Of a stretch of 34,489 nucleotides of DNA, positions 9,865-20,404 are shown in pieces. Under the pieces are notes generated by a model. It searched no databases. It was given only the letters and a program-made list of their open reading frames with translations, and had not been told where the DNA came from. The stretch's first letter is position 1. The number at the start of each line of letters is the position of its first letter. This DNA is from Symbiodinium natans (Eukaryota; Sar; Dinophyceae; Suessiales; Symbiodiniaceae), in assembly GCA_905221605.1 (NCBI GenBank), contig CAJNDS010000511.1, forward strand, positions 87,501-121,989, in the 5' to 3' direction. Made by a program: the position numbers and the translations under genes.

Positions 9865-10290
9865 GGAGTCGTGTGAGAAGAGTCGAGACGCTTGGCCAGG
9901 ACTGTCAGCAACCGCACAGATTTGCATGGATTAACTCTCGGGCTCCGGCGCCTAGTCAAAGACAAGACCCACTGCCAGCACTTGAAAGTCGTGGGCGACT
10001 CACAGCTGATCCTGCAATTCATGCAAAGGCAGAGGAAGGTGGAAGATCTCATTTTGTGGGTCATGGTCAGCATCGCCATGGCAAGCCGGCAGGCCATTTT
10101 CCAAGTTTGCTTTTTACCAGGTTCCGCATGAGAAGAACAAGGCGTCAAAATCACGAGCTGAACGGAGGGCATGCCAGCAAGGATTGGTTGAGGGTGATCT
10201 TTGTGAGCCCTCCAGTGTGACTGACGACGGCATACGCGCAAACGTTATCAATGACTTCATGGCCTTTGCTCACACTGGGACAGGAAGCTC
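9865..10290 (+). pseudogene. RNase H-like (RVT_3 type) remnant with a frameshift
   Basis: The frame at 9892-10131 reads LHGLTLGLRRLVKDK, then HLKVVGDSQLILQFMQRQ. This matches the middle of RNase H-fold proteins of the RVT_3 type, including the catalytic-Asp region GDSQLI. It runs into a stop at 10129-10131. One base over, at the T run near 10108-10115, the sequence continues as FYQVPHEKNKASKSRAERRA, which matches the usual C-terminal element (VPREKNKEAD-like). So the domain is split by a single-base shift. No reverse transcriptase or integrase motif is adjacent. I also do not see the N-terminal first strand with its Asp. It is probably a decayed copy of a free-standing RNase H-like gene; a sequencing error in the T run is the alternative. 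Confidence 0.5.
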
Positions 10291-10505
10291 AGATCCGTGA
10301 TGTCATTGTGGTCCAAGACCTCCCAGCTCCGATGAAGACCTCCTCTGACCATCCCCAGATTGTTCGGATCATGAAACAGAAGAAGGCATCAATTGTCTTC
10401 AATGCAAACACCCGACTGCGATCCGATTTGTTCCCAGAGCAGTTTCAAGCGCACAGGTTTTGGGAGCCATCGGACGTTCATTTTACAGCTGCGGGCCATC
10501 CATAA
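10251..10505 (+). CDS. Uncertain coding fragment, possibly the end of an SGNH-hydrolase-like domain
   Basis: The frame is protein-like (VIVVQDLPAPMKTSSDHPQI...) and ends FWEPSDVHFTAAGHP. The closing D-x-H-F-x-x-x-G-H resembles the catalytic Asp-His block of GDSL/SGNH hydrolases, but I do not see the GDS or Asn blocks. It overlaps the end of the RNase H-like remnant in another frame. It is an isolated remnant at best. Confidence 0.2.
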   Translation: MTSWPLLTLGQEAQIRDVIVVQDLPAPMKTSSDHPQIVRIMKQKKASIVFNANTRLRSDLFPEQFQAHRFWEPSDVHFTAAGHP

Positions 10506-10744
10506 TGGCATGACTTGATTGATTTCACCGTAGGACGTCTCGCCGGCTTCAAGGACGAAGCTGGGTTTCTTAAGTAGACAGCATATAGCTGCAGGGAATT
10601 GAAGCAAAACGGTTCGTGCATCAAGCAACTGCTAATCTGCTGATCACGGCTGGAACAACTGCCGGCCTTGGCGCCCCTCCCAGTCGTACAGGATGTTGTA
10701 CCAACAAAAACAGCAGCTGAGGAGAAACAAAACCATTTCATTCC

Positions 10745-11005
10745 TGCGGGCTCGACAGACTGATGTTTGCTGTTAGTTGTTTGCAGCGCCTTTGCACCAC
10801 AAACGAACACGTTGCTGCCATCGACTCCGGACAGGTAGGCTTGCCGCATTGCCTTGTCGAAGCAATCCACATCCTTGACACCGCCGTAGACCAAGATCGG
10901 GACATTGTTCCTCGGGTCCTGCGCTGCGCAGCCGAAATCGGCAGCGAGGGCATCGTTGACATGGCGGGTGGTGTATAGTACTTTACATGTACACGATTGT
11001 GACAA
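10745..11005 (-). CDS. Uncertain - strand coding fragment
   Basis: On the - strand, from about 11005 downwards, the frame reads HVNDALAADFGCAAQD, then NNVPILVYGGVKDVDCFD and VDGSNVFVCGAKALQ. This has the hydrophobic-strand pattern of a folded domain. The + strand of the same segment is also open (10763-10978), so strand assignment rests only on composition. No family is recognised. Confidence 0.22.
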
Positions 11006-11046
11006 GTTCTAATAGTTCTAGTATACATAGCTTTCATAGCAGCCAT

Positions 11047-12300
11047 TGAGATGCGCTCCTGCTGTTTCTAAGTCAAGGATCCTACCCTCACGAGCAACAT
11101 CGGTTTTACAAGCAGCATCACTTCATGGATTCCTAAGCACTCGGCCGCTAGCAAGGGTCCATGGCTTGGGAGTCCTGGCAGAGACTTCTGCTCACGGATA
11201 CATCCCCTAAACCGGATTCGAGCCATGCTCCCAGCAGCGCCTATCAAAGCTTCCTTGTCTTCGCGCGCTCTGCACCGGTGGAGCCCTGAGCCGTGAGCCT
11301 CCGTGCGTTGCTTTTGGGGTCCAACGTCAACTTAGGTTTTAGGGTTGCGTTTTGGGGTTTAGGGTTTAGGGCCAAAAAGGGCCATGATCATCTTACTCGC
11401 ATCTGTACTGGTATTCATGCATTGCGATTCTCGCTGCCCTTGGCTACTCTTCACATGGCTTACTGTTGCCATCACTGCTGCTAGTATCGTGCTTATGCCC
11501 AGTCATCAAGGGGAGGCCCTCCATGAGCCCTTGTTGAGGGTACTTGCGGCTCAACGATTTCACGTGGAAGGGCTCAGAAGCCTGCTTGAGGGTTTGGGGC
11601 TTACTGTAGGCCAGAACAAGTCGATCTAGGGGTCCCGAAAGAAAACCTCCACTTTGGAGCCCTGGCGCAGTTAGGATTTTGGAGCAGCGGCAACAATACA
11701 CACGTGGAAGGGTTTGAGTTTTAGGGGCCCTGGGGTTCGAAGATGTTCGAAGCCGTGAGTTGCTGGAGTGATACCGGAATGAGTCAGGAAAGAGAGGTGG
11801 AAACTGGAGTCGAAGTTTGGTTCAATCCTGGCTTTTGGCGCGAACCAACGGCTCTAGCACAGACGGCTTCGGGTTTAGGGTTAGGGTTAAGGTTTAGGGA
11901 TGAGGATTGACTGGTGATCTTTGCGCTGGCCAAGCTTCAGGCTTAAGAACTTGTGTGGCCGAAAGCATTGCAAACTGTCTCGTTTCCAGTAGAACGAGAC
12001 ATGATGTAGTGGAGGATGGTATAGGGTATTGACAATTATAGTGCAGACACTGTGACACTCAAAGAGGCTTTGGATCTTGGGTTCCAGGAGCTCTTGGTTC
12101 AAGCAGACTCGGGAGTCACGCCCTTGCCTAAAGCCGGCCATGCCCACCGTGCATCTGGAACTGAGTTGAAGCTTACCTGTTTTTGCCTCTTTCTTAGACG
12201 AAGGTGTGTGTAAGCGAAATAGCCAGAAATTGCTTGTTTGCCGTTGACGATGTCAAAGAACTGCAAGCAAGAACATTCGGAGATCTGTTCATTCTGCTTA
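11047..12300. other. Gene-poor spacer with telomere-like fragments
   Basis: Short degenerate TTTAGGG words occur at about 11334-11370 and 11872-11898. No convincing exon was found. The segment ending near 12300 may include upstream exons or the promoter of the ART-like gene, but none could be recognised. Confidence 0.4.
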
Positions 12301-12335
12301 TGAATGCTTGAAACGCTATTTAATTCTGACTACAG

Positions 12336-14379
12336 GACAGGTTTTTTCGCAACGCCTCCTATTCAAGCCCAGGTACCACGGCACGTCCAAGGAACGCCGT
12401 GCCAGCATCATGGCTCAGGGCTTGAGGGAGTCGACGAGAGGCCGTTTAGGTCCTGGTGTCTACTTCACGTTCACTGAAGGCCAGGCAAGGCGCATAGCAG
12501 AGGCACGCCATGGCAACTAGTCTGTTGGTAGCCCTTCTTGTTTCTTAGTTTACTTTCCTGAAAGAAGTCGAATACCCAAGAAGTTTTCGAGGGGCCTTTC
12601 GTACTCGGGGACCTAGGCAAGGAGAATGCTGACGTCTATTCCGTGCGTATTGATGCCTCGGACATTCGACAGGTGGCAGAGCATCCGGCTTGGTGCGGTA
12701 TGTCGGCATTTAGGGAGGTTGTTGTAAGGGGCTCAGCCACGGGACGGAGCGCCATCCGTCTAGAAGGAGGGGCCCAGTCCACCATGAAGGACCTGCGGGC
12801 GTGGGTTTGCGTGGCAGTTGGCATTGGGACTTTCGCTGTATTGATGTGGGGGGTGCCATTCAGAGTCAATGAGGAGAACATGCGGAACACTCAGGCCGCG
12901 GCCCCGACATCAGAAACACTGCGTATTGCACTTGTGCGGATTTCTGCCACAGTGACTTCCAGTTCGACGTTCGTGGCATTGACACAGATGTCTACCGCGG
13001 TTGCTTCCAGTTCGCAGTTCGTTTACAACATGGGTTTGGTGCCTTTCTACTATCATGTGCTGGCACCGGCACCGGATCTGATGCGGCGTGCATTGACACA
13101 GATTTCTGCCGCGGTGGCTTCCAGTTCGCAGTTCGTTTACAACATGGGTTTGGTGCCTTTCTACTATCATGTGCTGGCACCGGCACCGGATGTGATGTGG
13201 CGTGCATGGACACAGATTTCTGCCGCGGTGGCTTCCAGTTCGCAGTTCGTGTACAACATGGGTTTGGTGCCTTTCTACTATCATGTGCTGGCACCGGCAC
13301 CGGATCTGACGTGGCGTGCATGGACACAGATTTCTGCCGCGGCGGCTTCCAGTTCGCAGTTCGTGTACAACATGGGTTGGGTGCCTTTCTACTATCATGC
13401 GCTGGCACCGGCGCCGGATCTGATGTGGCGTGCATGGACACAGATTTCTGCCGCGGCGGCTTCCAGTTCGCAGTTCGTGTACAGCATGGGTTTGGTGCCA
13501 TTCTACTATCACGTGCTGGCACCGGCACCGGATCTGACGTGGCGTGCATTGACACAGATTTCTGCCGCGGCGGCTTCCAGTTCGCAGTTCGTGTACAACA
13601 TGGGTTTGGTGCCTTTCTACTATCATGTGCTGGCACCGGCACCGGATGTGATGTGGCGTGCATGGACACAGATTTCTGCCGCGGCGGCTTCCAGTTCGCA
13701 GTTCGTGTACAACATGGGTTTGGTGCCTTTCTACTATCATGTGCTGGCACCGGCACCGGATCTGATGTGGCGTGCATGGACACAGATTTCTGCCGCGGCG
13801 GCTTCCAGTTCGCAGTTCGTGTACAACATGGGTTTGGTGCCTTTCTACTATCATGTGCTGGCACCGGCACCGGATCTGACGTGGCGTGCATTGACACAGA
13901 TTTCTGCCGCGGTGGCTTCCAGTTCGCAGTTCGTGTACAACATGGGTTTGGTGCCTTTCTACTATCATGTGCTGGCACCGGCACCGGATCTGACGTGGCG
14001 TGCATTGACACAGATTTCTGCCGCGGTGGCTTCCAGTTCGCAGCTCGTGTACAACATGGGTTTGGTGCCTTTCTACTATCATGTGCTGGCACCGGCGCCG
14101 GATCTGACGTGGCGTGCATTGACACAGATTTCTGCCGCGGTGGCTTCCAGTTCGCAGCTCGTGTACAACATGGGTTTGGTGCCTTTCTACTATCATGTGC
14201 TGGCACCGGCACCGGATCTGACGTGGCGTGCATTGACACAGATTTCTGCCGCGGTGGCTTCCAGTTCGCAGCTCGTGTACAACATGGGCTTGGCGCCTAT
14301 ATATTATGACATCGTGATACCGGCAGCGGAATGTGTCTTCCAGACAGGTGGAGCCTCTTGCCCGGGTACTCGTCATTGA
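12336..14379 (+). CDS. ADP-ribosyltransferase-like domain, membrane segment and twelve 38-residue repeats
   Basis: A first exon (about 12336-12515, acceptor ACTACAG) encodes FKPRYHGTSKERRASIM, then RLGPGVYFTFTEGQARRIA. These are the H and Y blocks of PARP-like transferases (YHGTS, GPGVYFT). The second exon starts near 12580 and is open to the TGA at 14377. Its beginning contains FREVVVR, which could supply the third (Glu) position. A hydrophobic segment (VCVAVGIGTFAVLMWGVPF, about 12805-12865) follows, then twelve repeats of 38 residues (12976-14343) and a short tail. Upstream exons are not identified. Alternatively, the ATG at 12784 (MKDLRAWVCVAV) starts a separate signal-anchored repeat protein. 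The ART call rests on short motifs, and the function of the repeats is unknown. Confidence 0.5.
12976..14343 (+). repeat. 114-bp tandem repeat, twelve units, all exactly 114 bp
   Basis: Units start at 12976 and every 114 bp to 14230. The first and last units are the most divergent; the central ten differ by only a few substitutions each, with no insertions or deletions. In the + frame of the host ORF a unit reads ALTQISAAVASSS, QFVYNMGLVPFYYH, VLAPAPDLMWR. Because 114 is a multiple of three, a frame without a stop in one unit stays open across the array. That explains long unrelated open frames on both strands. Confidence 0.95.
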
Positions 14380-16040
14380 CAATTGAGCAGACCCCATCAC
14401 CAAGGATGGTCCCTAGTTGGAACTCAGGGTCTCTCTTTGCAGAGGCAGAGGCATGCAGAACTAGTTTGTAGCCGGCCCTATCGGGATGGGGACAACTGTC
14501 CAAGTAGAATGGCTACCACACCATTGAACAGCTATTAGAGTTCAGAACCAGGGGTTTAGGTTTTCGGCCTTTTTTATGACCTTACATACTGTGGATTGGA
14601 ACAGGCCTTGGCAAGACTTTGCAAGACTAAGGTTCAAAAGAAAACGTCCGCTGCTTTGCGTTGCATGTCTCGGCTTACGGTTACTGCAAGGTTAAAGACA
14701 CTTTTTTCTAAGGCAGGATGTGTCTCCTTCACCACTAACTAAAATTAAACGTAGCCAGCGCCGACAGGCCTCCCCTCGCCTTGAGTTCCACAAAAGGTGT
14801 CTGCATGTTTTGCTCATGGCCGAACAAAATCATGCTGTAATGATATTAAATACTATAGCACTAATGTATACGAAAACATAGTACCATCACAATACTATAC
14901 TAGTACTACTATACAAATACGAATAATAGTGATAGTCATAATAGTAATAGTAGCAATAATCGTAATAATAGTAGTAATAATGGTAAGAAAATAGTACCAA
15001 TAGTAAGAATAGAAATAATAGAGATCATAAGAAAAACAATAATAGCAATATGAATAATGATCCTCATGCACAGTAGCCGTTTGCTGGTGAGGGTCATAGA
15101 CTCAGTCCTGGCTCTCCAACCCCGAGATGCGAAACCCTAAGCCCCAAACACTCCCCACGCCTGAACCCTGAACCCTCATAGCATTCTAATCCCACCAACA
15201 ATTAGGGCCTTTGGGGGTTAGGGATTGCCGAAAAGCTTCGAAGCCACTGGAAGCACGAATCCAAGAAATATAAACCCGAAACCGCAATCGTACACACCCT
15301 AACCCCCTCCCCCCACCCCCGCTCCACCCGCTAAACTTTGCAACCTAAACACCCAACAGGATTTTTGGGGGGTCCTGCCGGTCAGGGTTTAGGGTTTAGG
15401 GCTTTAAGGTTAAGTGCTCTTCCAGCGGTCTCTTAACCAAGAACTTGGAATATCCCATATTCTGCGAAATATACTTAAGGTCTTCTCAATTCCAATTTCT
15501 TTCATTCTCCATATCTAAACCCCAGAGCACAAACCCCAAATCGTGGAGTCTACGAATTCCAGGTTTGATCACTCCAAATTTTGGATTGTATTTTAATATT
15601 CTGCGAAATATGCATCTTATCAATTCCAATAATACCTTATAAATCCCATCTTCGAGGTTTTATACCCTTTGGGTGGCAGAAAGATAACCTTTAAAGGGGT
15701 TTAGGGCCTGAGGCGCCTGCTGCCGTGAATTTCTAGGATAGACCTCCCGACGTGTTTGTGATTTTGGGGACAGGGATTTTTGGGTGTAGGGTTATCGAAG
15801 AGTATAGGGTAGCGTAACATCTTCGAGCGCCTGGGGGAAATCTGTGGGTAAGAGCCTCGTGATTTCAATTCCATGACAACCAGCGAGGAAGATCATGGAT
15901 GCTGTGATGGGCAGATGACGCATGACACTACAATACTCTAGTAGAATATGGTATACTACAGTACACTCTACAGAACACTCAGGGAATAAAGAGGATTGAC
16001 TCCTGAAGCGATTCCCAGGCTGACGAGGCGGCCCGAGCTC
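14380..16040. other. Gene-poor AT-rich region
   Basis: Apart from the low-complexity block at 14860-15060 there are only short telomere-like words (15124-15180, 15385-15405) and a C-rich patch near 15300-15330. No protein-like frame was found. Composition is much more AT-rich than the exons elsewhere. Confidence 0.5.
14860..15060. repeat. ATA/GTA trinucleotide-like low-complexity block
   Basis: About 200 bp made almost entirely of words such as AATAGT, AATAAT and AGTAGT. It is a degenerate trinucleotide microsatellite, open in one frame only because it is repetitive. Confidence 0.8.
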
Positions 16041-16375
16041 AGTGAGCCCTAGAGGGGTGCTGGGGTCTGAAGTGGCAGAGGGAAAGGTGCTCGGCTTAGG
16101 GTTCAGGGTTTCGGGTTCTTCCTACCCGGTTTGCGTTATGTGGCTTCTGGGAGTTGCATGTTTGCCGGCAGCCTCCAAAGTCCGCTGCTCAAGAGGGTTC
16201 TTCTTACAGCCTTTCGATTGTGTCATGCCCGTGAAGATTTTGCACTTTCTTTTCAGGACTTCTAGTGCCGAAACCCTAAACCATATTGTTCTCGACAACA
16301 ATGCACGCTGCTAAACCCCATAATCCTGAAGCCCTGACCTCTACAAACCCTAAACCCCAATCCCTAGACCCTTAC

Positions 16376-16389
16376 AGCTGCTGCTGCTG

Positions 16390-16481
<92 letters not shown>

Positions 16482-16635
16482 GCTACTGCTACTGCTACTG
16501 CTACTACTGCTACTGCTACTGCTACTGCTACTGCTACTGCTACTATTACGACGACGACGACGACGACTACTACGACGACGACGACGAGTACGAGTACGAG
16601 TAGGAGTACGCGACGACGACGACGACTGCTACTAC
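16376..16635. repeat. Compound trinucleotide microsatellite (CTG/CTA, then TGC-TAC, then CGA)
   Basis: A few CTG units pass into a long pure CTA run (about 16390-16480), then alternating TGCTAC hexamers, then CGA/CTA blocks and GAGTAC hexamers. It is framed on both sides by telomere-like CCCTAAA words (about 16330-16365 and 16700-16718). Frames across it encode homopolymer-like strings and are not genes. Confidence 0.95.
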
Positions 16636-16639
16636 CACC

Positions 16640-17815
16640 CCTACGGCTGCTGCTGTAAAGCCTAATGTCCCTAAAGCCTCAAGCCTAAGCCCAAATCCCG
16701 AAACCCTAAACCCTAAAATGTCCTTCTCGTGGAGAATGGCTAGACGGGCGGCAAAAAAAATTGTCCTTCTCTTCCCTTCGGTCAAAGTCGAATCTGAGCT
16801 CGGCGCGCTTCGGCGACTTAGGAGCTCAGGCGGTTTGGGGATTTAGGGTAGGGGCTTTAGGACCAGAGTTTAGAGTGGATTTCATGGTTTTTGGGTGTAG
16901 GGAATTTGGGGAGTAGGGTGTTCAGGGTTTTGGGCCTCTGTACATTCAGCTCGGGATTGAAAGTGCCCAGCGTGTGTTGTTTAATCCACTCCTGGATGTC
17001 GTCCGCTGCGATGGGAAAAAAAGAAACGTCCAGACATGGGCAGCAGTGACGGCGGGGGCTGCGAGCACGCGCGAAGAATTGCTCAGAACATGTTTGCATA
17101 ATTTTGCATACACGTTCGAGGCAAGAAGTGATTCTACGCATACAGTGTTGTGCGCTAAGTAATGTGGGGCGACCTTTCACGATTGCGACTACTGAAGGTC
17201 TCCGCCAGCATGCGACAGCCAACTCGTTGCACTGCTGGCCTCATGAACTTGCCGTGTGTTGCTGCAGCTTTTTTGAGCGTCGTTGTGTAGTTTAGAGGGA
17301 AGCACAGCATTGCTCGTGCAGGCAGGAGCCTCAGCAACATTGGCCATGCGGCTGGTCATGAACAAAACCGCCGCAACCATACAATTCCATACAATACTGT
17401 CCAACGCAGTCCGTGTTTTCGTGTGCTGCCGGGCTGACCCATCAACAGGGTTAGGAAGCAGGGCCACAGCTACTATTTAGCATATCAGAGTCAGCTAGAG
17501 CACCATTGAAGGAACTGCAAGAAGCGAGGTTGCACGTTCTGTCATAGGGAACTTGTTCCATGCACACGAAGTTGCAGGCTTAAGGGAAAGGTATGGGAAG
17601 CGAGCGCTTTTAACTTGGCCGCGCACAGTGTGAAATGCAATGCTTTACTGTCTTGCTGGGGCTGTTGAGAGATGTTGCGGGCCCATATGCCCAAGGAACC
17701 CAAACACGCGAATGATGTTGTCACGACGTCATCGCTCTGCGTTTTGATCGTTTGTCGAAATGTCAGATCAAAATGGACAGGCCCGCAGCCATGTCCTGAA
17801 TCAGAAGTGTTGAAT
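16640..17815. other. Spacer with telomere-like words, no convincing gene
   Basis: Degenerate TTTAGGG words are dense at 16835-16935. Frames exist on both strands from 16860 to 17340, but none resembles a known family and neither strand is clearly better. Confidence 0.4.
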
Positions 17816-17819
17816 GTTT

Positions 17820-18024
17820 TTAACTTTTTGCAGCTGGTGCGGTCCCAGTGCAGCATGCAACGCCGAGCTCGGGCGGAGCTACCGCGTAACCATCGATGTT
17901 GGAGGTGCCGTGGAGGGGCAGGGAGAGCCCAGACCAACCCTCGTCCTTTTCAGCTCCGCACGCGGAGGGTTGGCCGTGGGCCTCTGGTGGGTGCCGGGTA
18001 CAGGGTTCCATGTGAGGCTCTCAT
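17820..18024 (+). CDS. Possible isolated exon, unknown protein
   Basis: After a pyrimidine tract and TTTTTGCAG (acceptor near 17831), one frame reads RSYRVTIDVGGAVEGQGE, then PTLVLFSSARGGLAVGLWW. The alternating strand pattern suggests a beta-rich domain. I cannot attach it to neighbouring exons or to a family. Confidence 0.25.
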
Positions 18025-18837
18025 AGTTCTGCGCCGCCCTCAGGAGTAGGCGCGTTTCGCTTTTGCGCCGCCATGGGGACTGGGAATCGGCCAAGCAAAA
18101 TTTTGTGCCTGCTTCCATGTGCACCATCAAGATCATGGCCCTTCATCCAAGACCTGTTGGCTCTTGAGGTGCTGCGATTCCAGATGCCGCGTGGACATGG
18201 ACGACGACGCAGGAAAGAAGTTGAGGAAGATTCGGTCGAGGCTGGCGTTTAAGGGAGAATCGTTTCATGCTATCCTATCAGAGTGAAGCGTGCACTTAGG
18301 ATCGTCTTTGCAGATGTAGCGGTGGGGTGCCTTATCCATCTTGGCATTTATGCCCTTGTTTCTACTAACCTTCTCTAACCTCGCTGTACTCTCTCTCATG
18401 TGACGGATGAAATTCTGGAAATCTCTGCATTGTCAATTATCTAACCCAGCCCTTTGGAAACTAGTCTTGGTCGCCCACTAGTGTTGCTCAGCCCGTAAAT
18501 GCATGGTCGCAGAAATGCAGCACTAGCCAAGCGGACAGCAAAACCATCGGCTGCTGAACGTTCCAGCGGTGCAGGCGGTGGAGAGGGCACAACGAACAGT
18601 GATTTTCTCCAAGACAAAGCAACTTGTCTGCGAGCGTTTGGAGCACAAGGTGTCCAGAGTCTAGAACCTGCAGAGTCGCTTTGCAGCTGCGCGGCCCATG
18701 AGAGCAGCCAAGGATGTGCAAGTTCCATATCCTGGGAGCTTGCACGAAAGGCGCGACGGCCCCAGGTCGAAGGCAGAGGTTGCCTCACATGATGTGCATG
18801 GCAGTGGCAGTGCACATCCCAGCACCCGTCCATCTAA

Positions 18838-19885
18838 GGACGGCTGTAAATTTGCCCACCGCAAAGATGAGCTTCAAGATCTTCCGGACTTAGCTTGCAC
18901 CAAACTTTGCGACGCGGCTGACTAGGGTTGTGCTGCCGACAGCCAGCTTGTCCATGCACATGCAACGGTAAGGTAAGATGCTGATCAGCACAGGCCGAAC
19001 GATTGAGGAGGGTGTGACATGGAAGAGAGCCTTGCAACTTGCGACTGGCAGGTTCGTGCGATGATCCAACTTGCCGATACGCGCATAACCGTGCTGAGCT
19101 CAAAGAAATACCTGGACTGGCCGTGGCCTCAGGTACTTCACTCGCACGCATCCGTGCCTCCTCCATACAATTAGTCAGCCAATGGTACAGGGCATCGACA
19201 GTGCTTTGCAGCGCTTCTCGTGCATTCCTGCGCCATCCGAGCCTTCTCCTCTTATGGATCAGCTGCGAGAGACGGAGGCCATCCCAGCTGCATTCATGAA
19301 CATGTCAAGGCAGGTGTGAGTTGCACCCAGTCTTTGTGAGGCTTCTCAGCTGGCAGATGCCGCCAAAGCTGCTGCCAAAGCTGCCATCGAGAGCCCTGCG
19401 CTCAGACCCGTTTGCCATTCTTCAGCATGTCATCCACAAGCTGGCTTCCGGTACCAGGCAACAACCCGCAGCGTCAGAAGAGCAACGAAGAGATCCAGCG
19501 CAAACTGCGTCAGCATCTGTCCTTGCTTGAGCCCCTCGGCTGCGGTTTGTCGGTTGAACGCTTGGACAAGCAGTTTTCACAGCGCTGAGGCAGACCACCA
19601 GCTCCAGCAAGCAACCGAACCGGGTTCAGGATGGCAATGGCGCATTGTCCTCTGATCAGTCGCCCACACTTCCAGCAAACCCTCAGTCAGCACGCAGTAT
19701 CAGTCAGCACAGTATAATGCATCGTCTTTACGGTTCGGATGTCGACAGGCTGACAGGCCTAGGAGTCACAGCCCAGATTGCAGCATGCCTGCAGGAAGCC
19801 GCCAGTAGCAGCGTGCCAACTGGTTTGACTCTGCAAGCCGTGCCGGCCACGCTCGCGCCAGCGCCTTGGAGATGCTGTTTTGCAT
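18838..19885 (+). CDS. CCCH-type zinc finger protein, several short exons (incomplete)
   Basis: After acceptor CTAAG at 18833-18837, the exon reads DGCKFAHRKDELQDLPDLAC and TKLC. This is the second half of one CCCH finger plus the linker. The next exon (near 19030-19130) reads CNLRLAGSCDDPTCRYAHN, i.e. C-x7-C-x4-C-x3-H. This two-finger pattern with DELQDLPDL-type linkers is typical of dinoflagellate CCCH proteins, which are predicted RNA-binding regulators. Further exon-like segments follow: 19175-19312 (LMDQLRETEAIPAAFMNMS), about 19353-19395 (LADAAKAAAKAAIESPA), 19425-19582 (NEEIQRKLRQHLSLLEPLG) and 19585-19885 (RVQDGNGALSSDQSPTLPA). A one-base frame discontinuity lies near 19583. The exon with the first Cys residues of finger 1 was not found. 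A candidate last exon is listed separately. Confidence 0.6.
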
Positions 19886-20329
19886 CCGAGTGTGTGATGT
19901 CCCATCTTTTGAAATACGTCAACACAGTTCGTCCTTCATTTAGTATTGGAAACCCCCCCCGAGCTTGCAGGGCCGGGGCTACGTCAGACTTTTTTGCCTT
20001 TAGCACAAGCAGGATGCCAAAGATGGCTCATTGCGAGCACAGCCTCCCCGGCAATCACTGGCTTAATCTGCCTGGGCTTCGAAACCTGTCTTCGGAAGAT
20101 ATGGCGCCACGCTTTTGAGCAAGTGGTGAATACAAAAAGTGACTATCTAGTGTGCTCCGGGTCGGATTGGGGCGCCCCAATTAATGGCTTGTTGATGGTT
20201 GCTGCGCAAACAGGCCTGGTGGCGAAATGGCCCAGTTGTTCCCAGTTCAACTGGCCACGGCCTTTGGGGAGTGTGACGTTCGCTCGTGCGGTGATGGGAT
20301 GACGGGTAGAGCACACTCCTTTGCCGCAG

Positions 20330-20404
20330 GGCGGTGCGTTCTTGAGCCCCACTCCTTTGGAAGCCCTGAGCTCAGGGTTAGATCAACAGAAACCCAGAAG
20401 CTGA
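20330..20404 (+). CDS. Possible last exon of the CCCH gene
   Basis: After TTGCCGCAG, the frame reads GGAFLSPTPLEALSSGLDQQ and stops at TGA 20402-20404. It has the composition of a disordered tail, and the AG|G acceptor fits the window's splice pattern. Assignment to the CCCH gene rests only on position and strand. Confidence 0.22.
   Translation, partial: GGAFLSPTPLEALSSGLDQQKPRS

Noticed and set aside
9865-10290. End of a retrotransposon polyprotein
   Set aside because: The RNase H-like part is of the free-standing RVT_3 type, and no reverse transcriptase, integrase or long terminal repeat is visible nearby.
12910-14403. Long - strand frames (497 and 415 codons) and a second + frame (13197-14309) across the 114-bp array
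   Set aside because: The unit length is divisible by three, so any stop-free frame stays open through all copies. These frames lack an independent domain or a plausible start, and the + frame continuous with the ART-like part explains the region better.
16286-16603. Frame encoding long Tyr and Asp runs
   Set aside because: It is only the translation of the trinucleotide microsatellite.
17025-17060. Shared string KRNVQTW between + 17029-17049 and the - strand near 21820
   Set aside because: Only six or seven residues match and the flanking DNA does not align, so I treat it as chance.
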